Assembly (NCBI GenBank): GCA_964457225.1
Contig: CAYWEM010000005.1
Coordinates: forward strand, 167,865 to 231,864
Reading direction: 5' to 3'
From: CAYWEM01 sp964457225
GTDB taxonomy: Bacteria > Acidobacteriota > Aminicenantia > UBA2199
DNA length: 64,000 bases
The notes below the pieces were generated by a model. The model saw only the letters and a program-made list of their open reading frames with translations. It was not told where the DNA came from and searched no databases. Position numbers and translations under genes: made by a program. Positions 32,975 through 41,974 of this stretch are shown in pieces; the stretch's first letter is position 1, and each line of letters begins with the position of its first letter.

Positions 32975-34612
32975 ATGAAAAGATTGTCCTGCTGCCTGGG
33001 TTTATCTGTTCTGCTTGTCATGAGCTTGTTTCCGGCCGATGTTGAACCTTTGACCGTAGTCGAAAAAACCGAATATGCCCGGACTTCGCTTTACAGCGAG
33101 GTGATAGAGTTTCTGAACACTTTGCAGGCGCGGTCCGCCAACATTGAAATGACCAGCCTGGGTGATTCACACGAGGGGCGGCAGATTCCGTTGCTCATCG
33201 TGTCGGCGGCCGGAATTCAGGATGCATACCAGATGCGGCGCCAGGGATTGCCCGCTGTTTTGATCATGGCCAATATCCATGCCGGAGAAGTCGAAGGCAA
33301 GGAGGCTGTGCAGATGCTGCTGCGGGATTTCGCCTTCGGACGTCATCAAGAATGGCTGGAAAACCAGGTCATTCTGTTTTTACCGATTTTCAATCCCGAT
33401 GGAAACGACCAGCTCGGAAAAAACCGCCGTGACAACGGTCCTGAGCTGGCTGGAGTACGCCATAACGGCCAGCACCTTGATCTGAACCGGGATTACATCA
33501 AGCTCGAATCTCCCGAAGTAAATGCCCTGGTCGGCCTTTTCCGCGAATGGGACCCGGTTCTGGTGGTTGATCTGCACACCACCAACGGCTCTTACCACCG
33601 TCACCCGGTGACTTATTCCACTCTGGCCAATGCCAATTCTCCTTTGGAATTGCGCGACTACATGTGGCAGGAGTTCTTTCCCCGGGTCGGCCGGGAACTC
33701 AGGGAAAAATACGGCTTCACTTCGATTCCCTATGGAAATTTCGTTGACCGGGCTGATCCTCTGAAGGGCTGGGCCAACGATGCTTTTGATGCCCGTTTCG
33801 GTTCTAATTACGTCGGCTTGCGCAACCGTTTCACCGTGCTCGACGAGAACTACTCCTATACTGATTTCCGCACCAGGGTGTTGTCCTGCCTGGCCTTTCT
33901 CAAATCTATACTGGCCTATACCTGGGAACATATCGATGAAATGAGCGCTCTGGTCAATGAAGCTGACCGGAAAACGACCGAGTTCTTTCACCGCGGGAGT
34001 TTCGCGGTCAGTCACCGGGTGGAAAAACTGCTTGAAGTGGAAATAGACAGTTACGAATTCACCAGGGAGCGCATTCCAAAGGCGGAGCGTCACAAGTACC
34101 CGGCCTGGTATGGAGATTTCCTGGTGCGCAGAACAGAGCGTGAAACTCAGTATCGTGTTCCATATATGGCCAGGGCGGTTCCCGGAAAAACGGTAAACCT
34201 GCCTCATGGTTACCTGCTTGCGGCTCACCAGCCCGAGATCATCGCCAAGCTGCGGGATCACGGTGTAGTGGTGCATGAATTGCTTGAACCCTGCGAAGAG
34301 GAGGTCGAAGTGTTTAAACTGGCCTCGGTGGAAATGGCTTCCAGTATTTTCCAGGGCCGGGTCCTGCTGACTGTCAGGGGGGATTATCGCCAGGAAAAAC
34401 TGGCTTTTCCGGCCGGCGCCTTTTACGTCAGCCTGGCTCAGCCCCTGGCCCGACTGGCGGCGGTGATGCTTGAACCGGAAAACAACGACTCCCTGGCCTC
34501 ATGGGGCTTTTTCAACCGGGTCCTGGTGCGCCAGTGGTCAGCCCAACCCGGGGTTTACCCGGTGTACCGGGTTTTAAAAAAGCCGCTGGTGCCAATGACC
34601 CAGGTTCACTGA
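32975..34612 (+). CDS. Secreted M14-family zinc carboxypeptidase
   Basis: 545 aa from ATG 32975 (GGAGG 5 bases upstream). A signal peptide (about 1-20, hydrophobic with 'FPAD' end) directs export. The M14 zinc ligands are H102 and E105 in NIHAGEVEGKE and H201 in VDLHTTNGS. LNRDYIKLESPE is also typical. The enzyme should trim C-terminal residues from peptides or cleave cell-wall-type amides. The C-terminal ~200 residues are extra relative to the minimal peptidase. It stands alone with its own promoter. Confidence 0.88.
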   Translation: MKRLSCCLGLSVLLVMSLFPADVEPLTVVEKTEYARTSLYSEVIEFLNTLQARSANIEMTSLGDSHEGRQIPLLIVSAAGIQDAYQMRRQGLPAVLIMANIHAGEVEGKEAVQMLLRDFAFGRHQEWLENQVILFLPIFNPDGNDQLGKNRRDNGPELAGVRHNGQHLDLNRDYIKLESPEVNALVGLFREWDPVLVVDLHTTNGSYHRHPVTYSTLANANSPLELRDYMWQEFFPRVGRELREKYGFTSIPYGNFVDRADPLKGWANDAFDARFGSNYVGLRNRFTVLDENYSYTDFRTRVLSCLAFLKSILAYTWEHIDEMSALVNEADRKTTEFFHRGSFAVSHRVEKLLEVEIDSYEFTRERIPKAERHKYPAWYGDFLVRRTERETQYRVPYMARAVPGKTVNLPHGYLLAAHQPEIIAKLRDHGVVVHELLEPCEEEVEVFKLASVEMASSIFQGRVLLTVRGDYRQEKLAFPAGAFYVSLAQPLARLAAVMLEPENNDSLASWGFFNRVLVRQWSAQPGVYPVYRVLKKPLVPMTQVH

Positions 34613-34692
34613 GAAATTTCAGCCGGAAAGCAAAACGGGATAATCCCTGAGCATTGAATCCGGCTGCAATGCAATCACAGGAGAATTGATAA

Positions 34693-36006
34693 ATGCTGGA
34701 AAACCTTAGCGACCGATTCGGCAAGGTGCTTAAGTACCTCAAGGGAGAAGCCCAGATCAACTCGGCCAACCTGGAAAAAGCCCTGAAGGAAATCCGACTT
34801 TCACTGCTGGAAGCTGATGTCAACTACAAGGTGGTCAAGGCCTTCGTTGAAAAAATTCGGGTTAAGGCCCTGGGAAGTGATGTCCAGGAGAGTTTGAATC
34901 CATACCAGCAGGTAGTCAAGGTGGTTCGGGACGAGTTGCGCGATCTGCTGGGCCGTGATGGCGGCAAACTGCGGGAAGCTTCCATCAAGCCGACCCTGGT
35001 CATGTTAACCGGGCTGCAGGGCTGCGGCAAGACCACCAGCGCCGGTAAACTCGGCCTTCATCTGAGGAAGCAGCAGAAAAGCGTACTGCTGTGTTCCCTT
35101 GATTTAAAAAGGCCGGCGGCGCGGGAACAACTGGAAATCCTGTGTCGTGAAGCGCAGTTGGCTTACTTCAAAGGCGCTTCCACTGAGCTGTTGAGCCTGG
35201 CCGCTGAATTGAAAAAACATGCCCTGGACTACGGCTATGACTACGTCCTGGTGGATACGGCCGGTCGCCTGCATGCCGCCGAGGATCTCCTGCAGGAACT
35301 GGCTGACTTGAAAAAATACCTGAACCCGCTGGAGACCATGTTCGTGGCAGATGCCCTGACCGGGCAGGATGCGGTTAATTCAGCCCGGGCTTTCCTGGAG
35401 AAGGTCGGCTTCGACTCTATTATCCTGACCAAGCTTGATGCTGACACCCGCGGCGGAGCGGCCCTTTCCATAGTCAGTGTTCTTGACCGTCCCATCATCT
35501 TTGCCGGAACCGGGGAAAAACCAGGCGACCTGGAGCCGTTTCACCCGGAACGAATGGCCTCGCGCATTCTGGGATTGGGGGACGTGCTGACCCTGATTGA
35601 AAAAGCTGAACAGAGTTTTGATGAAAAGCAGGCCCGCCGCACAGCTGAAAAACTGAAGAAAAACCAATTTGATCTGGAGGATTTCAGACAACAACTGGAA
35701 CAGATGAAGAAGATGGGACCGTTGAGTGAAATCATGGGGATGCTTCCCGGAGGAATGGCCAGGGGAATAGACCCGGCCGCTCTCGATGAAAAGCGCCTGG
35801 TGCATTTGTCGGCGATTATTCTTTCCATGACCCCTGGAGAGCGACGAAATCCCAAGATCATCGACGGCCGCAGGCGCCAGAGAATCGCCAGGGGATCAGG
35901 CCGCAGTGTGCAGGAGATAAATCAACTGCTGAAGAACTTTTTTTCCATGAAGCAGCAGCTTCGCAATCCCTTGCTGCGACGGATGATGAAACGGTTTGAC
36001 TTTTAA
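34693..36006 (+). CDS. ffh: Signal recognition particle GTPase Ffh
   Basis: 437 aa. An N helical domain is followed by the G domain with P-loop GLQGCGKTTSAGKLG (about 105-119), DTAGRLH, TKLDADTRGGAA and FAGTGEKPGDLEPF. The methionine-rich M domain (about 310-437) contains EQMKKMGPLSEIMGMLPGGM and the RNA-binding SRPR-like GSGRSVQEINQLLKNF. It targets inner-membrane proteins with 4.5S RNA, whose gene is not in this window. It is followed by rpsP-khpA-rimM-trmD, a common arrangement. Confidence 0.96.
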   Translation: MLENLSDRFGKVLKYLKGEAQINSANLEKALKEIRLSLLEADVNYKVVKAFVEKIRVKALGSDVQESLNPYQQVVKVVRDELRDLLGRDGGKLREASIKPTLVMLTGLQGCGKTTSAGKLGLHLRKQQKSVLLCSLDLKRPAAREQLEILCREAQLAYFKGASTELLSLAAELKKHALDYGYDYVLVDTAGRLHAAEDLLQELADLKKYLNPLETMFVADALTGQDAVNSARAFLEKVGFDSIILTKLDADTRGGAALSIVSVLDRPIIFAGTGEKPGDLEPFHPERMASRILGLGDVLTLIEKAEQSFDEKQARRTAEKLKKNQFDLEDFRQQLEQMKKMGPLSEIMGMLPGGMARGIDPAALDEKRLVHLSAIILSMTPGERRNPKIIDGRRRQRIARGSGRSVQEINQLLKNFFSMKQQLRNPLLRRMMKRFDF

Positions 36007-36024
36007 TATGAAATGGGGTAAATT
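35996..36024 (+). promoter_or_regulatory. Possible promoter for rpsP-trmD at the end of ffh
   Basis: TTGACT (35996-36001) spans the last ffh codons; a 17-base spacer leads to TAAATT (36019-36024). The rpsP start is at 36056 with AGGAG. Confidence 0.5.
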
Positions 36025-36055
36025 GAATGCCTTACAGTACAGTTAGGAGTTGCAA

Positions 36056-36307
36056 ATGGTTTCAATTCGCTTGAGCAGAATGGGTACAAAACACAAACCT
36101 TTTTACCGTATTGTCGCCGTGGACCGTGAAAGACCGAGAGAGTCCCGGTACATCGAGTTGATTGGTCACTACGATCCAAAAAAAGATCCGCAGATCATTC
36201 AGATCGACATGGAAAAGTACAATGCCTGGATCGCCAGGGGGGGACAGCCGTCCGATACAGTCAAATCTCTCGTCAAGCGCTTCAATACAGAGAAGATAGG
36301 AGGGTAA
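36056..36307 (+). CDS. rpsP: 30S ribosomal protein S16
   Basis: 83 aa. Begins MVSIRLSRMGTKHKPFYRIV, the S16 signature, with DRERPRESRYIELIGHYDP after it. ATG 36056 has AGGAG six bases upstream; an in-frame TTG two codons earlier sits too close to that SD. S16 binds 16S rRNA in the body of the small subunit. It is first of the rpsP-khpA-rimM-trmD run. Confidence 0.97.
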   Translation: MVSIRLSRMGTKHKPFYRIVAVDRERPRESRYIELIGHYDPKKDPQIIQIDMEKYNAWIARGGQPSDTVKSLVKRFNTEKIGG

Positions 36308-36308
36308 G

Positions 36309-36548
36309 GTGAAACAACTGGTGGAAAGTGTTTGCAAAGCTCTCGTTGACAATCCGGATCAGGTAAAAGTCACACAGATTGATGGAGAACAGACTACTAT
36401 TCTCGAGCTGCGGGTTCATCCTTCCGATCTGGGCAAGGTTATCGGAAAGCAGGGCAGGACTGCCCGGGCTATCCGGACCATACTGAATGCCTCGGGAATG
36501 AAGCAGAAAAGGCGTTACAACCTGGAAATCATCGAGAATTACGACTGA
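36309..36548 (+). CDS. khpA: KhpA-type KH-domain RNA-binding protein
   Basis: 79 aa single KH domain. The GxxG loop is in VIGKQGRTARAIRTIL, preceded by the strand ILELRVHPSDLGK. Start is GTG 36309, one base after the rpsP stop, with GGAGG upstream at the end of rpsP. KhpA proteins bind many RNAs, often with KhpB, and influence ribosome assembly and cell division. This position between rpsP and rimM is the usual one. Confidence 0.93.
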   Translation: MKQLVESVCKALVDNPDQVKVTQIDGEQTTILELRVHPSDLGKVIGKQGRTARAIRTILNASGMKQKRRYNLEIIENYD

Positions 36549-36566
36549 ACACGATAATAACGTTGG

Positions 36567-37064
36567 TTGATTTATTTAGGCCGAGTTTCTAAGGTTAGAG
36601 GAAACAAGGGTGAGCTGGTGCTTCAGCCTGCTCACCCTTTTTCTGAAGAATTGCTTTTGCCGGGTGAAATCCTTACTTTTAAATCCAGGCTGAGAACCAG
36701 GCAACTCAAGCTTTCCTCGTATCGTTTGCTGAAAGGTCAGCCGGTGCTTCTTTTTCAATCCGTTGAGAGTATTGCCGCTGCCCAGGAGCTCCTGAACTGC
36801 GAACTCTTCGCCCCGGGGCGCGCAGCTGATGATTTTGCGGGTGATGATTACCTGGGTTACCAGGTTCATGACCGCGACGGCAAACTGCTGGGAATGGTCA
36901 GCGCCGTCAGCGGCCATTCCGGTCACCCTCTGCTTGAAATATCCGATCAAGACGGGAATGAAATCCTGGTGCCTCTGGTGCCGGAAATAGTAACCGGCGT
37001 GGATCACGAACAGCGCCGCCTGCGCCTGGATGCCCCGGAAGGCTTGTTGACCCTGAATCAATGA
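36567..37064 (+). CDS. rimM: Ribosome maturation factor RimM
   Basis: 165 aa. N-terminal domain begins IYLGRVSKVRGNKGELVLQP, the RimM opening; the PRC-barrel half has GYQVHDRDGKLLGMV and ends NEILVPLVPEIV...RRLRLDAPEGLL. It assists maturation of the 30S head with S19. The start is TTG 36567, the first possible codon after an in-frame stop at 36558. No SD is visible, so coupling to khpA (18 bases upstream) is likely. It overlaps trmD by 4 bases (ATGA). Confidence 0.88.
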   Translation: MIYLGRVSKVRGNKGELVLQPAHPFSEELLLPGEILTFKSRLRTRQLKLSSYRLLKGQPVLLFQSVESIAAAQELLNCELFAPGRAADDFAGDDYLGYQVHDRDGKLLGMVSAVSGHSGHPLLEISDQDGNEILVPLVPEIVTGVDHEQRRLRLDAPEGLLTLNQ

Positions 37065-37729
37065 AATACTCGGTGGTTTCAATTTTTCCGGAAATGATTG
37101 ACCATTTCACTTCCCTGGCCCTGCTGGGCAAGGCCCGCAGCAACAAGCTCATCGAAATCGCCTTGTGTGATCCCAGGGATTATTCCCTTGACAAGCACCG
37201 CAAGGTCGATGACCGGCCGTTCGGAGGCGGGGCGGGCATGGTGTTCACTCCGGCGCCTCTTTATGACGCTGTTTCTGCTATTAAGGCCCAGCATCCCGGC
37301 CGGGTGATTTTTTTTTCAGCCTATGGCCGGTCCTTTGATCAGCAAATCGCCAAGGACATGTCCGCCTGCGATCACCTGATCCTGGTCTGCGGCCGTTATG
37401 ACGGGATAGATCAGCGGGTCATCGATCTGCTGGCCGATGATGAAATATCCATCGGTGATTACGTGTTGATGGGAGGGGAGGCGGCGGCGCTGGTCGTGAT
37501 CGAAGCGGTAAGCCGCCTGCTTCCGGGGGTGGTCGGGAACCCGGAATCGGTGCTCGGTGATTCGTTCTTCAAGGAGGACCAATTCGCCTGCCCCGTTTAC
37601 ACCAGGCCCAGATCATTCCAGGGACTGGATGTGCCTGAAGTACTGGTCAATGGAAACCATGCCGAGATAGAATCCTGGCGGAAAAACAACCAGAAAAAAA
37701 GGAGGAAAGTAAATGAACAGAATAATTGA
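37061..37729 (+). CDS. trmD: tRNA (guanine-37-N1)-methyltransferase
   Basis: 222 aa SPOUT methyltransferase. Motifs: SIFPEMIDHF, DPRDYSLDKHRKVDDRPFGGG, LILVCGRYDGIDQRV and the trefoil-knot region ISIGDYVLMGGEAAALV. It methylates G37 next to the anticodon and prevents +1 frameshifts. The C-terminus is short and ends in a basic, Asn-rich tail. The canonical next gene rplS is absent; the ftcD start lies 17 bases before the trmD stop. Confidence 0.95.
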   Translation: MKYSVVSIFPEMIDHFTSLALLGKARSNKLIEIALCDPRDYSLDKHRKVDDRPFGGGAGMVFTPAPLYDAVSAIKAQHPGRVIFFSAYGRSFDQQIAKDMSACDHLILVCGRYDGIDQRVIDLLADDEISIGDYVLMGGEAAALVVIEAVSRLLPGVVGNPESVLGDSFFKEDQFACPVYTRPRSFQGLDVPEVLVNGNHAEIESWRKNNQKKRRKVNEQNN

Positions 37730-39365
37730 ATGCGTAGCGAACTTTTCGGAAGGCCGGGAAACCGCCGTTATCGATGCCATCTGCGCCGAGATAAAGAAAG
37801 TGCCCGGCGTACTGCTGCTTGATGTGGATCCGGGCAAGGATACCAACCGCACGGTCGTGACTTTTGCCGGCAGCCCGGAAGAGGTCGGGGAGGCCGCTTT
37901 CCAGGCCATGAAAAAGGCCGCCGAACTCATTGACATGAGCCGGCATCACGGAGCTCACCCCAGGCTGGGAGCCACTGATGTCTGTCCTTTCGTTCCGGTT
38001 TCCGGGGTGACCATGGCCGACTGCGTGGAGCTGGCAGGCAAACTGGGACAAAGAGTGGGTGATGAACTGGGTATCCCGGTTTACCTGTACGAAGAAGCGG
38101 CGCGCGATGAAAGGCGCAGATCGCTGGCTTACATTCGGGAAGGCGAATACGAAGCACTGCCGAAAAAACTCCAGTCTGATGAGTTCAAGCCGGATTTCGG
38201 CCCCCGGACCTTCAATCCGGGCAGTGGGGCCACGGTTATCGGGGCCAGGGAATTCCTGATCGCCTACAACGTCAATCTTAACACCCGTGATGTCAAAATC
38301 GCCCGCAAGATAGCTTCCCGCCTGCGGGAACAGGGGCGGCTGGTTACCGATCCCGAGAGCGGTGAAAAGAAAAGGATTCCAGGCGCCTTGAAGGCCGTGC
38401 GCGCGGTCGGCTGGTACATAGATGAATACAACATGGCCCAGGTTTCGGTCAACCTGCTCAATTACAGGATTACCCCCCTGTACCGCGTTTTCACCGAGGC
38501 AGATCGAATCGCCCGCGAGTTCGGGGCCCGGGTAACCGGCAGTGAACTGGTGGGATTGATACCTCTGGCTGCGCTGAGCGAATGCGGCCGGTACTTTCTG
38601 CAGCAGCAGGGAGCTTCCACGGCGGTTTCGGAGAAAGAGTTGCTCAGAGTGGCGGTGCAGAGCCTGGGGCTGACTGAAATCGGTGAATTTGATCCGGAGC
38701 ACAAAGTCATAGAATACAGGTTCAGGCCGCCGGCCCCGCTGGTGCAGATGAAACTCACCGATTTCTGCGCTGAAGTCGCGTCTTCTTCTCCCGCTCCCGG
38801 CGGCGGCAGTGTGGCTGCACTGGCTGGTTCTCTTGCTTCCGGGCTGTCGGCCATGGTCGGCAACCTGACCTACGGAAAAAAAGGCTATGAAGAAGCGGCT
38901 GAAGAAATACTTCAGGCAGCTGAAAAAGCCATGGAACTCCAGGCCTTTTTCACTGCGGCCATAGATCAGGACACGGCTGCTTTCAATCGCCTGATGGATG
39001 CATTTGCCTTACCCAAGGGCAATGAAGATGAATCTCAGGTTCGCCGGCTGGCCATAGAAGAGGCAACCAGGTATGCGGCCCTGGTGCCCTTCGGAGTTTT
39101 GGAAAAAACTCCGGCCGCGGCTGAAGTCGCCCTGCTGATGGCCCGCAAGGGCAACCGCAACTCGCTTTCGGACGCAGGAGTCGCCGGTCTGGCCGTCGCC
39201 GCCTGTGCCGAGGGGGCGCTTTACAACGTTCTGATCAACCTGCAGGATCTGGAAGACAAGGAATTCTGCACAGATCTGTCAACCCGGGCCCGAGAACACC
39301 TGCAGGCCGTCAACAGTACTTGCGCTGAAATAAGAGAAGTGCTTTTCAGCGAACTGGGCATATAA
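37713..39365 (+). CDS. ftcD: Bifunctional glutamate formiminotransferase / formimino-THF cyclodeaminase
   Basis: 550 aa fusion of the two histidine-degradation folate enzymes. Residues 1 to about 330 are formiminotransferase (CVANFSEGRE, SRHHGAHPRLGATDVCPFVP with the catalytic His, RKIASRLREQGRL). Residues about 345-550 are cyclodeaminase (FCAEVASSSPAPGGGSVAAL, AIDQDTAAFNRLMDAFALPK). The order and linker match the mammalian-type fusion. It converts formiminoglutamate plus THF to glutamate and 5,10-methenyl-THF. GGAGG lies 7 bases before ATG 37713. hut genes are not in view. Confidence 0.94.
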   Translation: MNRIIECVANFSEGRETAVIDAICAEIKKVPGVLLLDVDPGKDTNRTVVTFAGSPEEVGEAAFQAMKKAAELIDMSRHHGAHPRLGATDVCPFVPVSGVTMADCVELAGKLGQRVGDELGIPVYLYEEAARDERRRSLAYIREGEYEALPKKLQSDEFKPDFGPRTFNPGSGATVIGAREFLIAYNVNLNTRDVKIARKIASRLREQGRLVTDPESGEKKRIPGALKAVRAVGWYIDEYNMAQVSVNLLNYRITPLYRVFTEADRIAREFGARVTGSELVGLIPLAALSECGRYFLQQQGASTAVSEKELLRVAVQSLGLTEIGEFDPEHKVIEYRFRPPAPLVQMKLTDFCAEVASSSPAPGGGSVAALAGSLASGLSAMVGNLTYGKKGYEEAAEEILQAAEKAMELQAFFTAAIDQDTAAFNRLMDAFALPKGNEDESQVRRLAIEEATRYAALVPFGVLEKTPAAAEVALLMARKGNRNSLSDAGVAGLAVAACAEGALYNVLINLQDLEDKEFCTDLSTRAREHLQAVNSTCAEIREVLFSELGI

Positions 39366-39381
39366 CAGTAAATCTATAATC

Positions 39382-41763
39382 ATGCGAGTCATCGCCATTC
39401 AGTCCGGCAGGCTCGGGGACCTGGTTTTTTCACTGCCCGGCCTGACCTTGTTGAAGAGCCGTCATCCCGGGGTTTCCATCACCATGGCCGCCCGGCCTGA
39501 GTTCTCAGCGATCCTGGCCTGCGCACCCTGTATCGACAACTTGATCGACCTGAACCAATTGCTGAGCGGCAAACTGGATCTCGAAACCGGAGAATGGGAC
39601 CTGGCTCTAAATCTCTCGGCTGACCGTGACTGTGCCCTGATCATGCAGCATCTGCGGGCGGTCGAAAAAAGAGGCCGACTGGCCGCCGGGGGAGAAGAGA
39701 TCAGGCTGCTCGATGAGTGGTCCAGGTTGTTCTTTGCCACCCTGCATGACCGCCGGGGCAATTCGGTCAACATGGCCGACCTGCTGGCCGGTGTTTCCGC
39801 CGGAAGGCCGGGAAGAGTAGATAAATGGCTGCTGCCGGTGCGGGAAAGCTCGGAACGAATCGAAGAACTGATCGCGCCCTGGCGCCGTCGCCACCATAGG
39901 CTGGTGGCCCTGCAGCTTGGTTCCAGTCATCCGGACCGGGCCTGGCCGGTTGAAGATTTTGCGGCCCTGGCCCTGGATCTGCTCAAGGATGACCGCAACG
40001 GTATCGTAATAACCGGTTCTCCTCAGGAGCGACCACTGGCCGAAGAATTCAGGAAGCATTGCAATGTTACCGTGCTTGACCTGGTCGGCAAAACTTCATT
40101 GGCCGATTTGCCGGCTCTCTTCAGTCGGGTTGACCGGCTCATTTCTAATGACACCGGCCCGATGCACATAGCCGCGGCCGTCGGTACCCCGGTGCTGGGT
40201 ATTTTCTTCGGTCATGCCTGGTACGGAGAAACAGCGCCCTACGGACCGGGTCATGCCGTAATCCAGGCTGATCTGCCCTGTTCTCCCTGCCGTGAAGGGG
40301 CTTCCTGCCGGCGCCTGTCTTGTCGGAGACTGCTGAACCAGGGCCTGGTGAGCGATTTGGCCGGGCAGTGGCTGGCAGGGCGAATAAAGCCAGAAACCAT
40401 CATCCCTGCCGGAGTTTGCCTCTACATTTCGGATTTTACTCCCGCTGGAACACTGTTTTACCGCAATGGGCAGGCATCGGGTGATTGTGCTCCGGATTTG
40501 ACGGCTCAATTGCTCAGAACCGTCTTGAGCTCGCGTTGGCCGGAACTGGGGCTGGACAGGAAATATTTCGGCATGTCCGGAAAAGCTTTTTCAACGGCGG
40601 CGGCAACCATGCTGGTCGACCTGTCCTGGCTGCGGCAAAAAATGCAGCGGGGCGCTGAAATATGTTTGGAACTGAAACGGAATGCCGCCCTGTTTCCGCC
40701 GCCGACCGACCTCCTGCGAGGACTGGCCGGAGAATTGAACGAATTGGAAAACCAGGTCATGGACCGTAATGACAACCTGGCTGTTTTACGGCATTTTTAC
40801 CATTACGAGATCATGGATTGCGGTTTCCTGCCCCTGGCTGAACTGAGCGATGAGCTGGCGTCCCGTTATGAAAAAATGTCCGGCTGGATTTCCGGAGCGC
40901 TTGACCTGCTGAAGGAGCCGGCCGGGAATGAATCGGGGCAAAGAATTCAGCCTGATTCCGTTGAACTGATAAGTTCCTGGAAAAGAACCGCCGAGAACTA
41001 CCGCCTGGCCCAGGACGAACTCATGTTGCTGGAACATACTCCGGACCAGGAAAAAGACATTCTCATCGTAGTCAGGGACCAACTGCCCTTGCTGAGAAAT
41101 TGCCTGGACAGCCTGGCCGCCGCCGGCGGGGATTTCAATCTTTTTATCTGGGATAACGATTCGGGTGCTGAAACCAGGGAGTATTTACGGGCCAGGGCGA
41201 AACAAGAACCCAGGATGAAGCTGGTCGAGTCAAACGAAAACCTGGGATTCATCAGGCCCAACAACGAACTGGCCGCTCTCGGGCATGCGCCCTGGCTGAT
41301 TCTGCTCAATTCCGACACCGAGGTGCTGCCCGGCTGGGACCGGGCTCTGCTGGGTGTGTTGCAGGCGGTTCCCGAGACAGCCGCCGCCGGCTACCTGGGA
41401 GGAATACTGAACGAAAACGGCTTGCCGGCCGCGTTGGGGCTGGGAAATGCCGTGGACTACCTGGGCGGTTTCTGCCTGGCTCTTTCACGGCAGACCTACG
41501 ATGAACACGGTCTGTTCGACCAGGCTTACCAGTTCGCCTATTTCGAGGATTCCGATTTTTGCCTGCGCCTTCAGGAAAAAGGCAAACAGATTTACGCCCT
41601 GCACCTTGACCTGGTTCACCACCTGGAGAACAGGACCGTAAAGGCCGAGGCGGCTTTGCCCGGCCGGGCTGAATTTCTGGCCGCCGCTTTCCGCCGTAAC
41701 CAGGAATTGTTCCTTTCGCGCTGGTCCAGCCTGATCCGGAGCCGCCGCCGAGCCGGCCGCTAG
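39382..41763 (+). CDS. GT9-GT2 fusion glycosyltransferase, flagellin-linked
   Basis: 793 aa. Residues 1 to about 335 are a GT9 (heptosyltransferase-like) domain: MRVIAIQSGRLGDLVFSLPG, LQLGSSHPDRAWPVEDFAAL and SNDTGPMHIAAAVGTPV, ending in a Cys-rich CSPCREGASCRRLSC. A ~220-residue helical middle follows. Residues about 559-793 are a GT2 domain: IFIWDN-type strand with WDNDSGAETREYL, NENLGFIRPNN, and ILLNSDTEVLPGWD. One protein thus carries two different transferases. It lies directly upstream of two flagellins, which makes it a candidate flagellin glycosyltransferase (inference). No SD is visible; TATAAT at 39375 nearly touches ATG 39382. Confidence 0.85.
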   Translation: MRVIAIQSGRLGDLVFSLPGLTLLKSRHPGVSITMAARPEFSAILACAPCIDNLIDLNQLLSGKLDLETGEWDLALNLSADRDCALIMQHLRAVEKRGRLAAGGEEIRLLDEWSRLFFATLHDRRGNSVNMADLLAGVSAGRPGRVDKWLLPVRESSERIEELIAPWRRRHHRLVALQLGSSHPDRAWPVEDFAALALDLLKDDRNGIVITGSPQERPLAEEFRKHCNVTVLDLVGKTSLADLPALFSRVDRLISNDTGPMHIAAAVGTPVLGIFFGHAWYGETAPYGPGHAVIQADLPCSPCREGASCRRLSCRRLLNQGLVSDLAGQWLAGRIKPETIIPAGVCLYISDFTPAGTLFYRNGQASGDCAPDLTAQLLRTVLSSRWPELGLDRKYFGMSGKAFSTAAATMLVDLSWLRQKMQRGAEICLELKRNAALFPPPTDLLRGLAGELNELENQVMDRNDNLAVLRHFYHYEIMDCGFLPLAELSDELASRYEKMSGWISGALDLLKEPAGNESGQRIQPDSVELISSWKRTAENYRLAQDELMLLEHTPDQEKDILIVVRDQLPLLRNCLDSLAAAGGDFNLFIWDNDSGAETREYLRARAKQEPRMKLVESNENLGFIRPNNELAALGHAPWLILLNSDTEVLPGWDRALLGVLQAVPETAAAGYLGGILNENGLPAALGLGNAVDYLGGFCLALSRQTYDEHGLFDQAYQFAYFEDSDFCLRLQEKGKQIYALHLDLVHHLENRTVKAEAALPGRAEFLAAAFRRNQELFLSRWSSLIRSRRRAGR

Positions 41764-41806
41764 TCAAAAAACCGCCGCGCCGGCGGCAAAAAAATCCTTT
41801 TTTTAC
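41764..41806 (+). terminator. Possible hairpin terminator after the GT9-GT2 gene
   Basis: CCGCCG (41772-41777), CGC loop, CGGCGG: a perfect 6-base GC stem, then CAAAAAAATCC and a run of seven T. The T run is about ten bases from the stem, so termination may be weak. Confidence 0.45.
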
Positions 41807-41871
41807 TTGGCCCACTGAAGCGATTATCGTTGAAAAGTCCAATAAACAATGAGAAATCAGATTCAGGGACT

Positions 41872-41887
41872 TGGCAGAAAAGATGCT
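41872..41887 (+). promoter_or_regulatory. Sigma-54 (-24/-12) promoter of flagellin 1
   Basis: TGGCA-N6-ATGCT (41872-41887): the invariant GG (41873-41874) and GC (41885-41886) have the exact sigma-54 spacing, and 9 of 10 defined bases of TGGCA...TTGCT fit. It is 88 bases upstream of ATG 41975. No sigma-28 or sigma-70 alternative is visible between. Confidence 0.65.
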
Positions 41888-41974
41888 TTCACTTCCTTGG
41901 TGCTCCTGGAAAATGGAGCCCGGCTGCCAGACCGAAAAAGGTTCGGCGGTCAATTTAGTGCAAGGAGTGCAAGT

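Noticed and set aside
36309..36548. khpA as a truncated NusA or PNPase KH fragment
   Set aside because: Length, GxxG loop and rpsP-rimM context are those of an intact KhpA.
41849..41974. 42-codon N-terminal extension of flagellin 1
   Set aside because: It would cover the sigma-54 promoter and SD; flagellin 2 starts at the matching Met.
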